Assembly: GCF_013408245.1 (NCBI RefSeq)
Contig: NZ_JACBYS010000007.1
Coordinates: 124,001 to 188,000 of the forward strand
Direction: 5' to 3'
Source of the DNA: Duganella sp. 1224
GTDB taxonomy: Bacteria; Pseudomonadota; Gammaproteobacteria; Burkholderiales; Burkholderiaceae_D
Length of the DNA stretch: 64,000 nucleotides
This document shows positions 27,555 to 35,789 of the stretch, in pieces. The position numbers were made by a program, and so were the translations under genes. Each line of letters opens with the position of its first letter. The first letter of the stretch is position 1. The notes under the pieces are model-generated. The model saw only the letters and a list, made by a program, of their open reading frames with translations, searched no databases and had not been told where the DNA came from.

Positions 27555-28178
27555 TCAGTTAATCTTGGTGGTTTCAACGGCTTTGGGCGTATCTTCCGGC
27601 GCCACCACACCCATCGAAACGATGTACTTCAGGGCCGCGTCGACGGTCATGTCGAGTTCGACCACATCCTTCCTGGCCATCATCAGGAAAAAGCCCGAGG
27701 TCGGGTTGGGCGTGGTCGGCACGTACACGCTGACGTACTCGCCGACCAGGTGGTTCTTCACATCCCCGCCCGGCGCGCCGGTCAGGAAGGCGATGGTCCA
27801 CGAATTCTGATGCGGATAGGGCACCAGCACCGCCTTGCGGAAGGCGTTGCCGGACGACGAGAACAGCGTGTCCGACACCTGCTTGACGCTCGAATACAGC
27901 GAGCTGACCACCGGAATGCGGGTCAGCAGCTTTTCCCACAGGCGCACCACATAGTTGCCGACCAGGTTGTTGGTCAGCAGGCCGGTCAGGAACACGATGA
28001 CGATGGTCAGCAAGGTGCCCAGGCCGGGGATATCGAAGCCGATCAGGGTACGCGGCTGCCAACGCTCCGGCACGAACAGCAGGGACTGGTCCATGGTGCT
28101 GATCACCAGATTCAGCACCCAGGCGGTGATCGCCAGCGGCACCAGAATCAGCAAGCCGGTAATGAAATATTTACGCAT
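27555..28178 (-). CDS. DUF502 family inner-membrane protein
   Basis: A 207-residue membrane protein with two N-terminal hydrophobic segments: residues about 3-25 (YFITGLLILVPLAITAWVL) and about 52-75 (PGLGTLLTIVIVFLTGLLT). The soluble C-terminal part contains RIPVVSSLYSSVKQV and the DUF502 signature TTPNPTSGFFLMM. The function of DUF502 proteins is unknown. The gene is 28 bp upstream of aspS and 28 bp after fmdB, a conserved order in betaproteobacteria. The start MRKYFITG at 28178 is the first Met before the first membrane segment. Confidence 0.88.
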   Translation of the reverse strand: MRKYFITGLLILVPLAITAWVLNLVISTMDQSLLFVPERWQPRTLIGFDIPGLGTLLTIVIVFLTGLLTNNLVGNYVVRLWEKLLTRIPVVSSLYSSVKQVSDTLFSSSGNAFRKAVLVPYPHQNSWTIAFLTGAPGGDVKNHLVGEYVSVYVPTTPNPTSGFFLMMARKDVVELDMTVDAALKYIVSMGVVAPEDTPKAVETTKIN

Positions 28179-28206
28179 CGATGTCCTTGTGTGTGGATGA
28201 AATGCT

Positions 28207-28500
28207 TCAGGTGTCGCTGCCGCCCGTCTTGGCCGGCGCGGGCGCCGGCGCCGGTGCCGCGCTCTCGGCGGACGAGGACGAGGACGCGGCCGGCGCCGTG
28301 CCGGTCGCCGGCGGCGTGCCGCCACGGAAGTCGGTCACATACCAGCCCGAGCCCTTCAGTTGGAACCCGGCGGCGGTCACTTGTTTCTTAAACGACTCCT
28401 TGCCGCACGACGGGCAAACCGTCAACTGCGGGTCGGAAATCTTCTGCAAGACGTCCTTGGCAAAACCGCATGCGTCACAGCGGTACGCGTAGATCGGCAT
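28207..28500 (-). CDS. FmdB-family zinc-ribbon protein
   Basis: A 97-residue protein. The N-terminal FmdB-type zinc ribbon MPIYAYRCDACG ... CPSCG (residues about 8-34) has two CxxC pairs that should bind one zinc. After a conserved GFQLKGSGWYVTDF motif, the tail is a low-complexity Ala/Pro/Ser stretch. The role is unknown; the name comes from a putative regulator of amide and formamide genes. It is the first gene of the fmdB-DUF502-aspS run. Confidence 0.88.
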   Translation of the reverse strand: MPIYAYRCDACGFAKDVLQKISDPQLTVCPSCGKESFKKQVTAAGFQLKGSGWYVTDFRGGTPPATGTAPAASSSSSAESAAPAPAPAPAKTGGSDT

Positions 28501-28742
28501 CTATTACTCCGCAAAAATCATCAAAACCCTGAATTATAAAGCCTTTTGCCGGCCACCTGACTGTTTCCTCTAGCCAAGGCCTCCACGGTAATCGTTTTCA
28601 TAGTAAAAAACTATTCGCCTATTGTTTGCGAGCATGTTTTAATGCCTGTCTACAAGCGCTGATTTCCCAATCCCTGAATCGCCGCCTCGTTTGCCGTCCC
28701 GGACTGACGACGCTCCAACTCTTTGATTCTTTGGGAAATACC

Positions 28743-28949
28743 ATGAAAAAATACCTGACCGCCGGCTTGCTGGCCGCTTGCCTGACCGCCCCCGCTTTTG
28801 CCGCCAACAACAAATTCGTCGCCCAGTCGCCGGAAGAACCGTTGCATCGCCGCGCCATCGTGCTGTGCATGGCGGTGATGATCGGCCTGCAGTACCTGCG
28901 CCACCTGCCCAACCTGCCAACCCGCCGCCACGCCCACAGCGGCAAATGA
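28743..28949 (+). CDS. Small exported protein, unknown
   Basis: A 68-residue protein with a signal peptide (MKKYLTAGLLAACLTAPAFA, cleavage at about residue 20), then NNKFVAQSPEEPLHRRAI, a hydrophobic stretch VLCMAVMIGLQYL, and a basic tail RRHAHSGK. The hydrophobic-plus-basic end resembles a degenerate sorting tail, but no PEP motif is exact. The stop overlaps the next start (ATGA), so it is coupled to the PEP-CTERM protein gene. Function unknown. Confidence 0.55.
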   Translation: MKKYLTAGLLAACLTAPAFAANNKFVAQSPEEPLHRRAIVLCMAVMIGLQYLRHLPNLPTRRHAHSGK

Positions 28950-29302
28950 GGGGCGCGGTCGTTTTCGCGCTGGTCGCCGCCTTGCTGAACGCCGGACCGG
29001 CCGCAGCGATGCGGGCGCGTGACTACCTGGACGATCAGCGCGGCCCGGTGACCTTGCGCTTCGACCGGCCCACTCCCAGCATCGACATCACGCCGCCGCT
29101 CGACACGGCCGCCGTGCTGACGCCAGCCGGCGACGCGCAGTTGCCGCCGCCGCACGCCCGGCATGCGCATCCGCCGCCACCAGCCAGCCCGGTGCCGGAG
29201 CCGTCCGGCTGGGTGATGCTCGCGTGCGGCGCGCTGATGCTGCTGCTGGTGCCGCACCGGAAAGCCGACGCCGTGTTCGACATCGGCAAACGCCGACGCT
29301 AG
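28946..29302 (+). CDS. Small PEP-CTERM sorting-domain protein
   Basis: A 118-residue exported protein. A signal peptide (MRGAVVFALVAALLNAGPAAA) is followed by a proline-rich middle (RFDRPTPSIDITPP; PPPHARHAHPPPPAS) and a C-terminal PEP-CTERM tail: the motif VPEPSGW, a transmembrane segment (VMLACGALMLLLV) and the basic cluster PHRK. Such tails are processed by exosortase (EpsH) in bacteria that make exopolysaccharide; that enzyme is not in this window. The start is set by the 4-bp overlap with the upstream small gene. The role of the protein is unknown. Confidence 0.7.
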   Translation: MRGAVVFALVAALLNAGPAAAMRARDYLDDQRGPVTLRFDRPTPSIDITPPLDTAAVLTPAGDAQLPPPHARHAHPPPPASPVPEPSGWVMLACGALMLLLVPHRKADAVFDIGKRRR

Positions 29303-29379
29303 GCGGCTATGCGGCCGCTCGCACAGACGAGCTCGGCCGATCTCTTTATAACGGTAACCACCTATACAAGGAGATCAAT

Positions 29380-29745
29380 ATGATGAAAAAACTTCTGCTT
29401 GCTGCCGCCATTGCGGCTTCCGCCGGTACCGTTACCCTGCCCGCTGCCGCCGCCGTCATCGTGGTGCAGACCGCGCCGCCGCCGCTGCGCGACGAGGTGG
29501 TGCCGCCGCCGCGCCACGGCTACGTGTGGGCGCCCGGCTACTGGGACTGGCGCAACAACCGCCACGTGTGGGTCAAGGGCCATTGGGAGCGCGAGCGCCG
29601 CGGCTACGTCTATCACCAGCCAGCCTGGGTGGAACGCGACGGTCACTGGGAAATGTCGCGCGGCCGCTGGGCACGCGGCGACAACGACCATGACGGCGTG
29701 CCGAACGGCGTGGACAATCATCCCAACAATCCGCGCCGCGACTAA
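29380..29745 (+). CDS. YXWGXW-repeat secreted protein
   Basis: A 121-residue exported protein with a signal peptide (MMKKLLLAAAIAASAG ... AAA) and a mature part rich in aromatic motifs of the YXWGXW type: YVWAPGYWDWRNNRHVWVKGHWERERRG and HQPAWVERDGHWEMSRGRW. It ends in a polar, Asp/Asn-rich tail with DNDHDGVPNGVDNHPNN, a thrombospondin type-3-like calcium-loop pattern. The ribosome site AAGGAGATCAAT is strong. The function of YXWGXW proteins is not established. Confidence 0.8.
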   Translation: MMKKLLLAAAIAASAGTVTLPAAAAVIVVQTAPPPLRDEVVPPPRHGYVWAPGYWDWRNNRHVWVKGHWERERRGYVYHQPAWVERDGHWEMSRGRWARGDNDHDGVPNGVDNHPNNPRRD

Positions 29746-29751
29746 GCCGCG

Positions 29752-30345
29752 CTAGCGGCGACGCCACACCATCCAGCGCTCCTTGCCGGCGAACACCGGG
29801 ATGGAGTCGCTGACGGCGTCGTCCACAATGCAGTCGAAATCCGCGCGCAGCAGCTCGTCCAGCTGCGCGCGGCTGATGCCAAACGGTGGCCCTTTCGGCG
29901 CGTCGTCAAAGAAGAAATACCCCGCCAGCAGCGCCCCCGGCGCCAGCAGCTGTGCCCAGCGCGCCGCCACCCGCGGCCACATGGCGCGCGGCATCGCGCA
30001 CAGGAAGGCACGCTCATAGATCAATTGCAGCGGCACGGCCGGCTGCCACGCGAAGAAATCCGCCTCGACCACCCGCGCCGCGTGCGCGCCCGCCGCCTGC
30101 CTGCCTTGCGCCACGGCAGCCGGCGAGAAATCGATGGCGGTGGCGTTCCAGCCGCGCCGCGCCAGAAACGCCAGCTCGTAGGCCGAGCCGCAGCCCGGAA
30201 TCAGCGTCACCAGCGGCGCGCTGGTGGCGGCGAAGTCGCGCAACGCCTGCGGCACGCCGCCATGGTCCCATGGCGTGAAGCGGCGCTCGAAACGCTCATC
30301 CCAGAACGCCGGCGACAGAGGATCGCGCTGCTGGAAGTCCGCCAT
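29752..30345 (-). CDS. TPMT-type SAM-dependent methyltransferase
   Basis: A 197-residue methyltransferase of the thiopurine S-methyltransferase group. It starts MADFQQRDPLSPAFWDERF with the typical N-terminal WDERF and PWDHGGVPQAL segments, then SAM-binding motif I (VTLIPGCGSAYELAFLARRGW), acidic motif II (ATAIDFSP), and the conserved YERAFLCAMPRAMW. Family members methylate small thiol, selenium or tellurium compounds or halides; the substrate here is unknown. It ends the ubi run, 5 bp after ubiB. Confidence 0.85.
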   Translation of the reverse strand: MADFQQRDPLSPAFWDERFERRFTPWDHGGVPQALRDFAATSAPLVTLIPGCGSAYELAFLARRGWNATAIDFSPAAVAQGRQAAGAHAARVVEADFFAWQPAVPLQLIYERAFLCAMPRAMWPRVAARWAQLLAPGALLAGYFFFDDAPKGPPFGISRAQLDELLRADFDCIVDDAVSDSIPVFAGKERWMVWRRR

Positions 30346-30350
30346 GGCGC

Positions 30351-31916
30351 TTACAACAGATGCGGGAAGCGCTGGTAGAACTGGAACGCCGCCACGCCCA
30401 GCGCAAACGCGCCGGCAAAGTAGATGACCAGGCTCAGCATGCGGTTGGTGCGCTGCTGCTCCATGATCAGCACCTTGATCAGTTCGGTGTTGTCGTTGGG
30501 TTTTTCCGCCGCCCGTTCCAGCGCCTGGTGCGCCAGGCGCGGCAGTTGCGGGAAGATGTGGGCATAGCGCGGCGCCTCGGCCTTCAGGCGCTGCATGAAG
30601 CCTTTCCAGCCGACCTGCTCGGCCATCCAGTTTTCCAGGTAGGGCTTGGCGGTCTTCCATAGATCGAGATCGGGATCGAGCTGGCGCCCCAGGCCCTCGA
30701 TGTTGAGCAGCGTCTTTTGCAGCAGCACCAGTTGCGGCTGCACTTCAACGTTGAAGCGGCGCGAGGTCTGGAACAGGCGCAGCAGGATCTGGCCGAACGA
30801 GATGTCCTTCAGCGGCCGGTCGAAGATCGGCTCGCAGCAGGCGCGCACCGCCGATTCCAGCTCGTCGACGCGGGTTTCCTTCGGCGCCCAGCCGGACTCG
30901 ATGTGGGCCTCGGCCACGCGCTTGTAGTCGCGGCGGAAGAAGGCCAGGAAATTCTGCGACAGGTAATCCTTGTCGTAATCGGTCAGCGTGCCGACGATGC
31001 CGAAGTCCAGCGCGATGTAGCGGCCGAAGGTTTCCGGCTCGACCGACACCAGGATGTTCCCCGGGTGCATGTCCGCGTGGAAAAAGCCGTCGCGGAACAC
31101 CTGCGTGAAGAAGATCTCCACGCCGTCGCTGGACAGCTTTTTCAGGTCGACGCCGGCCGCCTCCAGGCGGTCGATCTGCGACACCGGAATGCCGTGCATG
31201 CGCTCCATGACAATGACGTTGGTGGAGCAGTAATCCCAGTGCATCTCCGGCACCAGCAGCAGCTGCGAATCGGCAAAGTTGCGGCGCAGCTGGCTGGCGT
31301 TGGCGGCCTCGCGCATCAGGTCCAGCTCGTCGTGCAGGTATTTGTCGAACTCGGCCACTACCTCTTTCGGCTTCAGGCGCTTGCTGTCGGCCCAGACGTT
31401 GCTGATCCATTCGGCCGCCACGTGCATCAGCGCGACGTCGTCGTCGATGGTTTTCTTCATGCCCGGACGCAGCACCTTGACCGCCACCTGGCGGCCATCG
31501 CGCAGCGTGGCGAAGTGCACCTGCGCGATCGAGGCCGAGGCCACCGGATTGCGCTCGAAGGTGGCGAACAGCTGCTCCGGATGCGCGCCCAGCGACTTGC
31601 GAATCTGCGCGATGGCCAGGTCGGGATCAAACGGCGGCACGCGGTCCTGCAGGCGCGCCAGCTCGATTTGCAGGTCGGGCGGAATCAGGTCGCTGCGGGT
31701 GGACAGCACCTGGCCGAACTTGACGAAGATCGGCCCCAGCTCCTCCAGCGCCAGGCGCAGGCGCACGCCGCGCGGCGTGGACAGGTCGCGCCAGAAAAAC
31801 ACCGTGTCAATCAGCTTGGTAATGCGCGGTTTCTTCAGGCCGGAGATGGCGATTTCATCGAGGCCGTAGCGTACCGATACCCGCAGGATTTTCAGCAGGC
31901 GCAACAATTTCAGCAT
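30351..31916 (-). CDS. ubiB: Ubiquinone biosynthesis protein UbiB
   Basis: A 521-residue ABC1/UbiB atypical kinase-like ATPase needed for ubiquinone synthesis at the inner membrane. It shows the family KxGQ motif (FVKFGQVLSTRSDLIPPD), the Ala-rich loop (ASIAQVHFA), catalytic-like lysine region (VAVKVLRPG), HADMHPGNILV and DFGIVG, and two C-terminal transmembrane segments (MLSLVIYFAGAFALGVAAF). The start overlaps the ubiJ stop by 1 nt. The order ubiE-Tim44-ubiJ-ubiB matches ubiE-ubiJ-ubiB of Escherichia coli with one extra gene. Confidence 0.95.
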   Translation of the reverse strand: MLKLLRLLKILRVSVRYGLDEIAISGLKKPRITKLIDTVFFWRDLSTPRGVRLRLALEELGPIFVKFGQVLSTRSDLIPPDLQIELARLQDRVPPFDPDLAIAQIRKSLGAHPEQLFATFERNPVASASIAQVHFATLRDGRQVAVKVLRPGMKKTIDDDVALMHVAAEWISNVWADSKRLKPKEVVAEFDKYLHDELDLMREAANASQLRRNFADSQLLLVPEMHWDYCSTNVIVMERMHGIPVSQIDRLEAAGVDLKKLSSDGVEIFFTQVFRDGFFHADMHPGNILVSVEPETFGRYIALDFGIVGTLTDYDKDYLSQNFLAFFRRDYKRVAEAHIESGWAPKETRVDELESAVRACCEPIFDRPLKDISFGQILLRLFQTSRRFNVEVQPQLVLLQKTLLNIEGLGRQLDPDLDLWKTAKPYLENWMAEQVGWKGFMQRLKAEAPRYAHIFPQLPRLAHQALERAAEKPNDNTELIKVLIMEQQRTNRMLSLVIYFAGAFALGVAAFQFYQRFPHLL

Positions 31917-32524
31917 TATTGGGATCCCAGTTTCTGTTCCAGTTTGGCCAGGCGCTTGGCGGTGCGCTCGACGTCATCGCGCAGGCGGGTGACGTCGGCC
32001 GAGAAGGCGGACACGGTCTGCGGCCGCACCAGCACCTGTTTTTCGTCGAGCAGGAACTCGGCAACGTTCTCGGCCAGCTTCTGGTGGCCAGCCTTGACCG
32101 CCGCAAACGCGGCCCGGGCGCCGGAGACGGCGCGCACGGCGGCGATCGGGCCGACCACCTTTTCCAGGTCATGCTCGGCTTCCCAGCGTAGCGACTTGCT
32201 CAGGCTGGAAATGGCGTTGGCGAATTCGGCGTCGCCCTCGATCTGCACGTAGGAAAACGCGCGCTCGCGGTTCTGGGCGATCAACGGCAGGTCGGACAGC
32301 TTGACGCGGATGGTGACGCGGGCCGGCGCATCGGCCGGCGCCGGCTCCAGATAACCATCGGCGGTCACGCGCAGGCGCAGCGCGGCGGCGCTGGCGTCAA
32401 TGACGGCGATCTTGCCGGCGTGGCGCTGCAACTCCTGGCGCGCCCACGGCTCCTGCGCCAGCAAATGGTTGATGGCGGCGCTGGCGGGCGCCGCGGAGAA
32501 ACTGCCTGGATTCAATGAAATCAT
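31916..32524 (-). CDS. ubiJ: Ubiquinone biosynthesis accessory factor UbiJ (SCP2 domain)
   Basis: A 202-residue protein. An N-terminal SCP2 sterol-carrier-like lipid-binding domain (residues about 15-110, with FSYVQIEGDAEFANAISSLSKSL) is followed by a C-terminal coiled coil with TRLRDDVERTAKRLAKLEQKLG. UbiJ helps organise the Ubi metabolon and binds ubiquinone intermediates. Placement directly before ubiB with a 1-nt stop/start overlap supports the assignment. A terminator hairpin and repeat copy C separate it from the Tim44-like gene upstream, so it may have its own promoter. Confidence 0.88.
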   Translation of the reverse strand: MISLNPGSFSAAPASAAINHLLAQEPWARQELQRHAGKIAVIDASAAALRLRVTADGYLEPAPADAPARVTIRVKLSDLPLIAQNRERAFSYVQIEGDAEFANAISSLSKSLRWEAEHDLEKVVGPIAAVRAVSGARAAFAAVKAGHQKLAENVAEFLLDEKQVLVRPQTVSAFSADVTRLRDDVERTAKRLAKLEQKLGSQ

Positions 32525-32542
32525 AAGATAGCCATGTAAAAC

Positions 32543-32569
32543 AAAACCGCCCAGAACAGGGGCGGTTTT
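32543..32569 (-). terminator. Rho-independent terminator between the Tim44-like gene and ubiJ
   Basis: A 10-bp stem (AAAACCGCCC/GGGCGGTTTT plus an adjacent pair) with a 7-nt loop, read on the minus strand and followed by TTTTGTTTT. It would end the ubiE/Tim44-like transcript. It lies about 95 bp downstream of that gene's stop codon, with repeat copy C in between. Confidence 0.8.
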
Positions 32570-32590
32570 GATCTTACCAGTTTAGCGCGC

Positions 32591-32664
32591 TTTACCCCCA
32601 AACCGGTGCGCCGCCGTAGGGTCTGACCCCGTACGGGGTCAGACCCTGTATGGCCGTGCGGGGT
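32591..32664 (+). repeat. Dispersed palindromic repeat, copy C
   Basis: The core at 32618-32647 is a perfect 30-bp palindrome whose outermost pair is A-T rather than G-C (AGGGTCTGACCCC... ending CCCT), a paired change that keeps symmetry. The left flank TTTACCCCCA and right flank GGCCGTGCGGGGT are present. The last T of the flank is the first base (on this strand) of the Tim44-like gene's stop codon. Confidence 0.85.
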
Positions 32665-33578
32665 CAAGCGAATTGCTGAATACCAGCCAACAGCCAGCCA
32701 TTGGAACCATCGCGCGGCTTCACCAGGTTCCACACCTCGTTCAGCGGCTCGGCCAGCGCGTCCGGCGCCGGCTTGACCATGCCGCTGAAGCGCACGCTGG
32801 CCAGGTAATCGGTATCGTTGGTCTCGATGCCCAGCAGCTCGGCGTCCAGGCTGACCACGTCGGTGTAATCGGCCACGGTGCGCTCGCTGAGCTGCAGCTT
32901 CATCTCGGCAAACACTTCCGGCGTGGTGAACTCGCGGATATCGGCCACATCGCCCTTGTCCCAGGCCGCCTGCAGGCGGATAAAGTTACCCTTGGCCACG
33001 CGCAGGAAAGCCGCCTGATCAAAATCGGCCGGCACGCCCCACTGCTGATGCGGCACCGGCGCGGCGGCAGGGGCCGGCGCTGGCTGCAGGCGCGCACCGA
33101 TCTCCGGCGTCGCCGAACCACCTTGCGGCGGCATCGCATACACGTTCTGGTTGCCGCCAAACGCCGCCGGCGCCGTGGCCGGCTGCGACTTGCCGCGAAT
33201 CAAACGAATGATGAAGAGCACCACCCCTGCCAGCAGTGCCAGCATGATGATGGTGCCCAGCGCGCTGGCCAGGGCGCCGCCCATGCCGAAGTGCGAGAAC
33301 AATGCGCCCAGGCCCAGCCCCAGCAGCGCACCGCCGAGGATGCCCTTCCATGGGCTAGGCTTCGGCGCGGCAACCGGCGGCGCGGCCGGGGCCGGCGCAG
33401 GCTGGGCCTGGCGTGGCGCTTGCTGCGGCGCCTGCTGGGCAGGCGGCATGCGGCTGACATTCTGCGACTGGCGGCCAAACGAACGGCCACCGCCGGCTGG
33501 GCGGGCCATGGCCTCGGTCAGCAGCGACATGGCGGAAACGGCGATTACCGCGCCGATCAGGATTTTTTTCAGATTCAT
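32664..33578 (-). CDS. Tim44-like domain membrane protein
   Basis: A 304-residue protein. An N-terminal signal or anchor segment (residues about 1-28) is followed by a Pro/Ala/Gln-rich linker (QQAPQQAPRQAQPAPAPAAPP) and two adjacent hydrophobic segments: GILGGALLGLGLGALFSHFG and ALASALGTIIMLALLAGVVLF. A C-terminal Tim44-like domain (about 185-304) carries FDQAAFLRVAKGNFIRLQAAWDKGD and FTTPEVFAEMKLQL. Bacterial Tim44-like proteins of this type are of unknown function, found beside ubiquinone genes in betaproteobacteria. It follows ubiE by 14 bp and shares its operon. Confidence 0.88.
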   Translation of the reverse strand: MNLKKILIGAVIAVSAMSLLTEAMARPAGGGRSFGRQSQNVSRMPPAQQAPQQAPRQAQPAPAPAAPPVAAPKPSPWKGILGGALLGLGLGALFSHFGMGGALASALGTIIMLALLAGVVLFIIRLIRGKSQPATAPAAFGGNQNVYAMPPQGGSATPEIGARLQPAPAPAAAPVPHQQWGVPADFDQAAFLRVAKGNFIRLQAAWDKGDVADIREFTTPEVFAEMKLQLSERTVADYTDVVSLDAELLGIETNDTDYLASVRFSGMVKPAPDALAEPLNEVWNLVKPRDGSNGWLLAGIQQFA

Positions 33579-33592
33579 GGTCACTCCAGTCA

Positions 33593-34327
33593 TCACATTT
33601 TGATACCGGTGTGCAAAGCGGCCACACCTGCCGTCAGGTTGTAATACGTTACGCGTTCCAGGCCGGCCTCTTCCATCATGGCCTTCAGCGTTTCCTGGTC
33701 CGGGTGCATGCGGATCGATTCCGCCAGGTAACGATAGCTTTCGGCGTCGCCGGCGATTTTCTGGCCCATCCATGGCAGCACCTTGAACGAGTACAGGTCA
33801 TAAGGTTTTTGCAATGGCTCGGCCACCTTGGAAAATTCCAGCACCAGCAGCTTGCCGCCCGGCTTCAGCACGCGGCGCATTTCCTTCAGCGCCTGATCCT
33901 TGTGCGTCATGTTGCGCAGGCCGAAGGCCACGCTGACGCGGTCGAAATAGTTGTCCGGGAAAGGCAGTTTCTCGGCATCGCACAACAAGGTGGGGGTCAG
34001 CAGGCCGCGATTCAAGAGGCGGTCGCGGCCCACGCGCAGCATCGATTCGTTGATATCGGTCAGCCACACCTCGCCGGTCGGGCCGGCCTGCTTGGCGAAC
34101 ACCTTGGCCAGGTCGCCGGTGCCGCCGGCGATGTCCAGGCACTTGAAGCCCGGACGCACGGCCGCGTTGGCGATGGTGAAGACTTTCCACAAACGGTGCA
34201 GGCCGGCCGACATGACGTCGTTCATGATGTCGTACTTGGCGGCGACGGAGTGGAAAACCTTGGCAACTTCGCGGACTTTGTCTTCTTCCGCAACGGTTTT
34301 GTAACCGAAGTGAGTGGTATTGGTCAT
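33593..34327 (-). CDS. ubiE: Ubiquinone/menaquinone biosynthesis C-methyltransferase UbiE
   Basis: A 244-residue SAM-dependent methyltransferase that C-methylates the demethoxy-quinol ring in ubiquinone synthesis (and demethylmenaquinone where present). It has the N-terminal TTHFGYKTVAEEDKVREVAKVFHSVAAKYD, SAM motif I KCLDIAGGTGDLAKVFAK, VSVAFGLRNMTHK and the C-terminal TYYNLTAGVAALHTGIKM signature. The start MTNTTHFG at 34327 is the usual one; a longer frame upstream lacks conservation. It heads the ubiE/Tim44 operon. Confidence 0.95.
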   Translation of the reverse strand: MTNTTHFGYKTVAEEDKVREVAKVFHSVAAKYDIMNDVMSAGLHRLWKVFTIANAAVRPGFKCLDIAGGTGDLAKVFAKQAGPTGEVWLTDINESMLRVGRDRLLNRGLLTPTLLCDAEKLPFPDNYFDRVSVAFGLRNMTHKDQALKEMRRVLKPGGKLLVLEFSKVAEPLQKPYDLYSFKVLPWMGQKIAGDAESYRYLAESIRMHPDQETLKAMMEEAGLERVTYYNLTAGVAALHTGIKM

Positions 34328-34376
34328 GGTATGCAGGCCTGTTAGTTTGCCAGCATTATACAAGCTGAAACGCTGA

Positions 34377-34403
34377 AGGGCTGCTTAGAAACATGGCAGC
34401 CCT
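34377..34403 (-). terminator. Possible hairpin terminator downstream of the hydrolase gene
   Basis: An 8-bp inverted repeat (AGGGCTGC/GCAGCCCT, 11-nt loop) lies 14 bp past the hydrolase stop and before ubiE. The T-tract is weak (TTCAGCGTTTC on the minus strand), so termination is uncertain. Confidence 0.4.
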
Positions 34404-34416
34404 GACAACTCGATCA

Positions 34417-35781
34417 TTACCGCGCCGGCAGGTGACGCCATTCCAGGCCCAGCGCGGCGCGCTTGGGGAAGCCCTTCCACAGGCCGGGGTCCGGTTTGAT
34501 GGTGCCGTCGGCCTGCAGGGGCGGCAGGTCGAGGTAGGCTTGCAGCGGTTCGTGCTTGAGCTGGACGCCGAGGAAGGCTGTCACGAAGTGCTGGTTGATG
34601 TTGTTGATACGGCGGCTGTCCCACACCGGCTCGGAGTAGGACTGGAAGTCGTCCGGATTGCTCCAGTGGGCCGGCGATGGCGGGTTGGGCGCCGAGTTGT
34701 GGCGGCCGCCGACGTAGGTCAGCAGGTAGCGGTCGGCGTGCACCGTGCCCTGGAACAGTTTCAGCACGCCATCCTGATAGCCGGCCACGTCGTCCTGGTC
34801 GCCGCTGATGAACAGTGTGGGCGTGCGCACGCCGGCCAGGCCGGCATCGTCCCAGATCTTGTGCGCGCCGCCCCACGGGGCAAATGCCACCACGGCCTTG
34901 AGGCGCGGGTCGCGCTGCGCTTCGTATTGCGCGTTGCCCTGCTGGTTGACGGCCAGCGCGCCGCCCGGCACGTAGGCCACCGCCGCCGCGCTGATGCCGG
35001 CGCCGACGGTGTTCAGTGCGCCGTAGCCACCCATCGAATAGCCGATCAGGGCGGTGTTGTCGGTGTCCACCAGGCCGGCGAGGAAGTTGCCGCTGCCCGG
35101 CTTGGCCCAGGCGGTGACGGTGTCCAGCACGAACAGGTCGTCCAGGCGGCGGTTCAGCAGCGTGCTGGGGAAGCCGGTCTTGTCGGCGCGCGTGGATTCG
35201 GGATGGTCGATGGCGACCACCACGTAGCCTTTCGACGCCAGATTCTCGGTCAGGTAGCTCATTTGCAGGCGCGAGCCGGGATAGCCGTGCGAGACGATCA
35301 CCAGCGGATAGCGCGCGCCCGGCGCGCCGCCCGGAGTCGCGGCGGCGGCCGCAGCGCCGACCGATGCCGCGGTTGTCGCCGCAGCCGGAGCGCTGGCCGC
35401 GACGGCCTGCGCCGCAGCCAGCGGTGCAGCATCGCGCGCCGCGCGGCCGTTGAACTGGAACGGCGTATTCGGCCGCTTGGGATCGCCCGGCCCGGAGCCC
35501 AGGACGTCGGTGTAAACCACATGCTCCTTCTGCCCCGCCGCCAATCGCGCCGGATACCACACCTCCAGCGTCAGCTTGCGGCTGTAGCGCGGATTCGGCT
35601 GATCGGCGCTGGCATGCAGGATGTCGAATTGGTCCTTGTGCTCCGCCGTCAGCGTGCGCACGCCGACCTGCAACGGCCCGCGCGCAGCCAGTTCCGGCGC
35701 ATCCGGCCGCGCATCGCCGTAATACTCATGCGCCCCCGCCACGCCCACGGCCAGCGCCGCCACCAACACCCATCCCTTCAT
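34417..35781 (-). CDS. Secreted alpha/beta hydrolase (PAF-acetylhydrolase/dienelactone hydrolase-like)
   Basis: A 454-residue protein with a signal peptide (cleavage near residue 17) and a hydrolase core: oxyanion region YPLVIVSHGYPGSRLQ, nucleophile elbow LIGYSMGGYG, acid in FISGDQDDVAGYQDG, and a late His in YVGGRHNSAPNPPSP. An Ala-rich low-complexity insert (residues about 118-152) interrupts the N-terminal half. It ends the operon TonB receptor-monooxygenase-hydrolase, 8 bp after the monooxygenase. A role in cleaving an ester linked to the scavenged compound is inferred from this context only. Confidence 0.8.
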   Translation of the reverse strand: MKGWVLVAALAVGVAGAHEYYGDARPDAPELAARGPLQVGVRTLTAEHKDQFDILHASADQPNPRYSRKLTLEVWYPARLAAGQKEHVVYTDVLGSGPGDPKRPNTPFQFNGRAARDAAPLAAAQAVAASAPAAATTAASVGAAAAAATPGGAPGARYPLVIVSHGYPGSRLQMSYLTENLASKGYVVVAIDHPESTRADKTGFPSTLLNRRLDDLFVLDTVTAWAKPGSGNFLAGLVDTDNTALIGYSMGGYGALNTVGAGISAAAVAYVPGGALAVNQQGNAQYEAQRDPRLKAVVAFAPWGGAHKIWDDAGLAGVRTPTLFISGDQDDVAGYQDGVLKLFQGTVHADRYLLTYVGGRHNSAPNPPSPAHWSNPDDFQSYSEPVWDSRRINNINQHFVTAFLGVQLKHEPLQAYLDLPPLQADGTIKPDPGLWKGFPKRAALGLEWRHLPAR

Positions 35782-35789
35782 GCCATCTC

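Noticed and set aside
28207..28500. Treating the Ala/Pro tail of the FmdB protein as a frameshift
   Set aside because: Low-complexity tails are common in this family; the frame and stop are consistent and no alternative frame restores homology.
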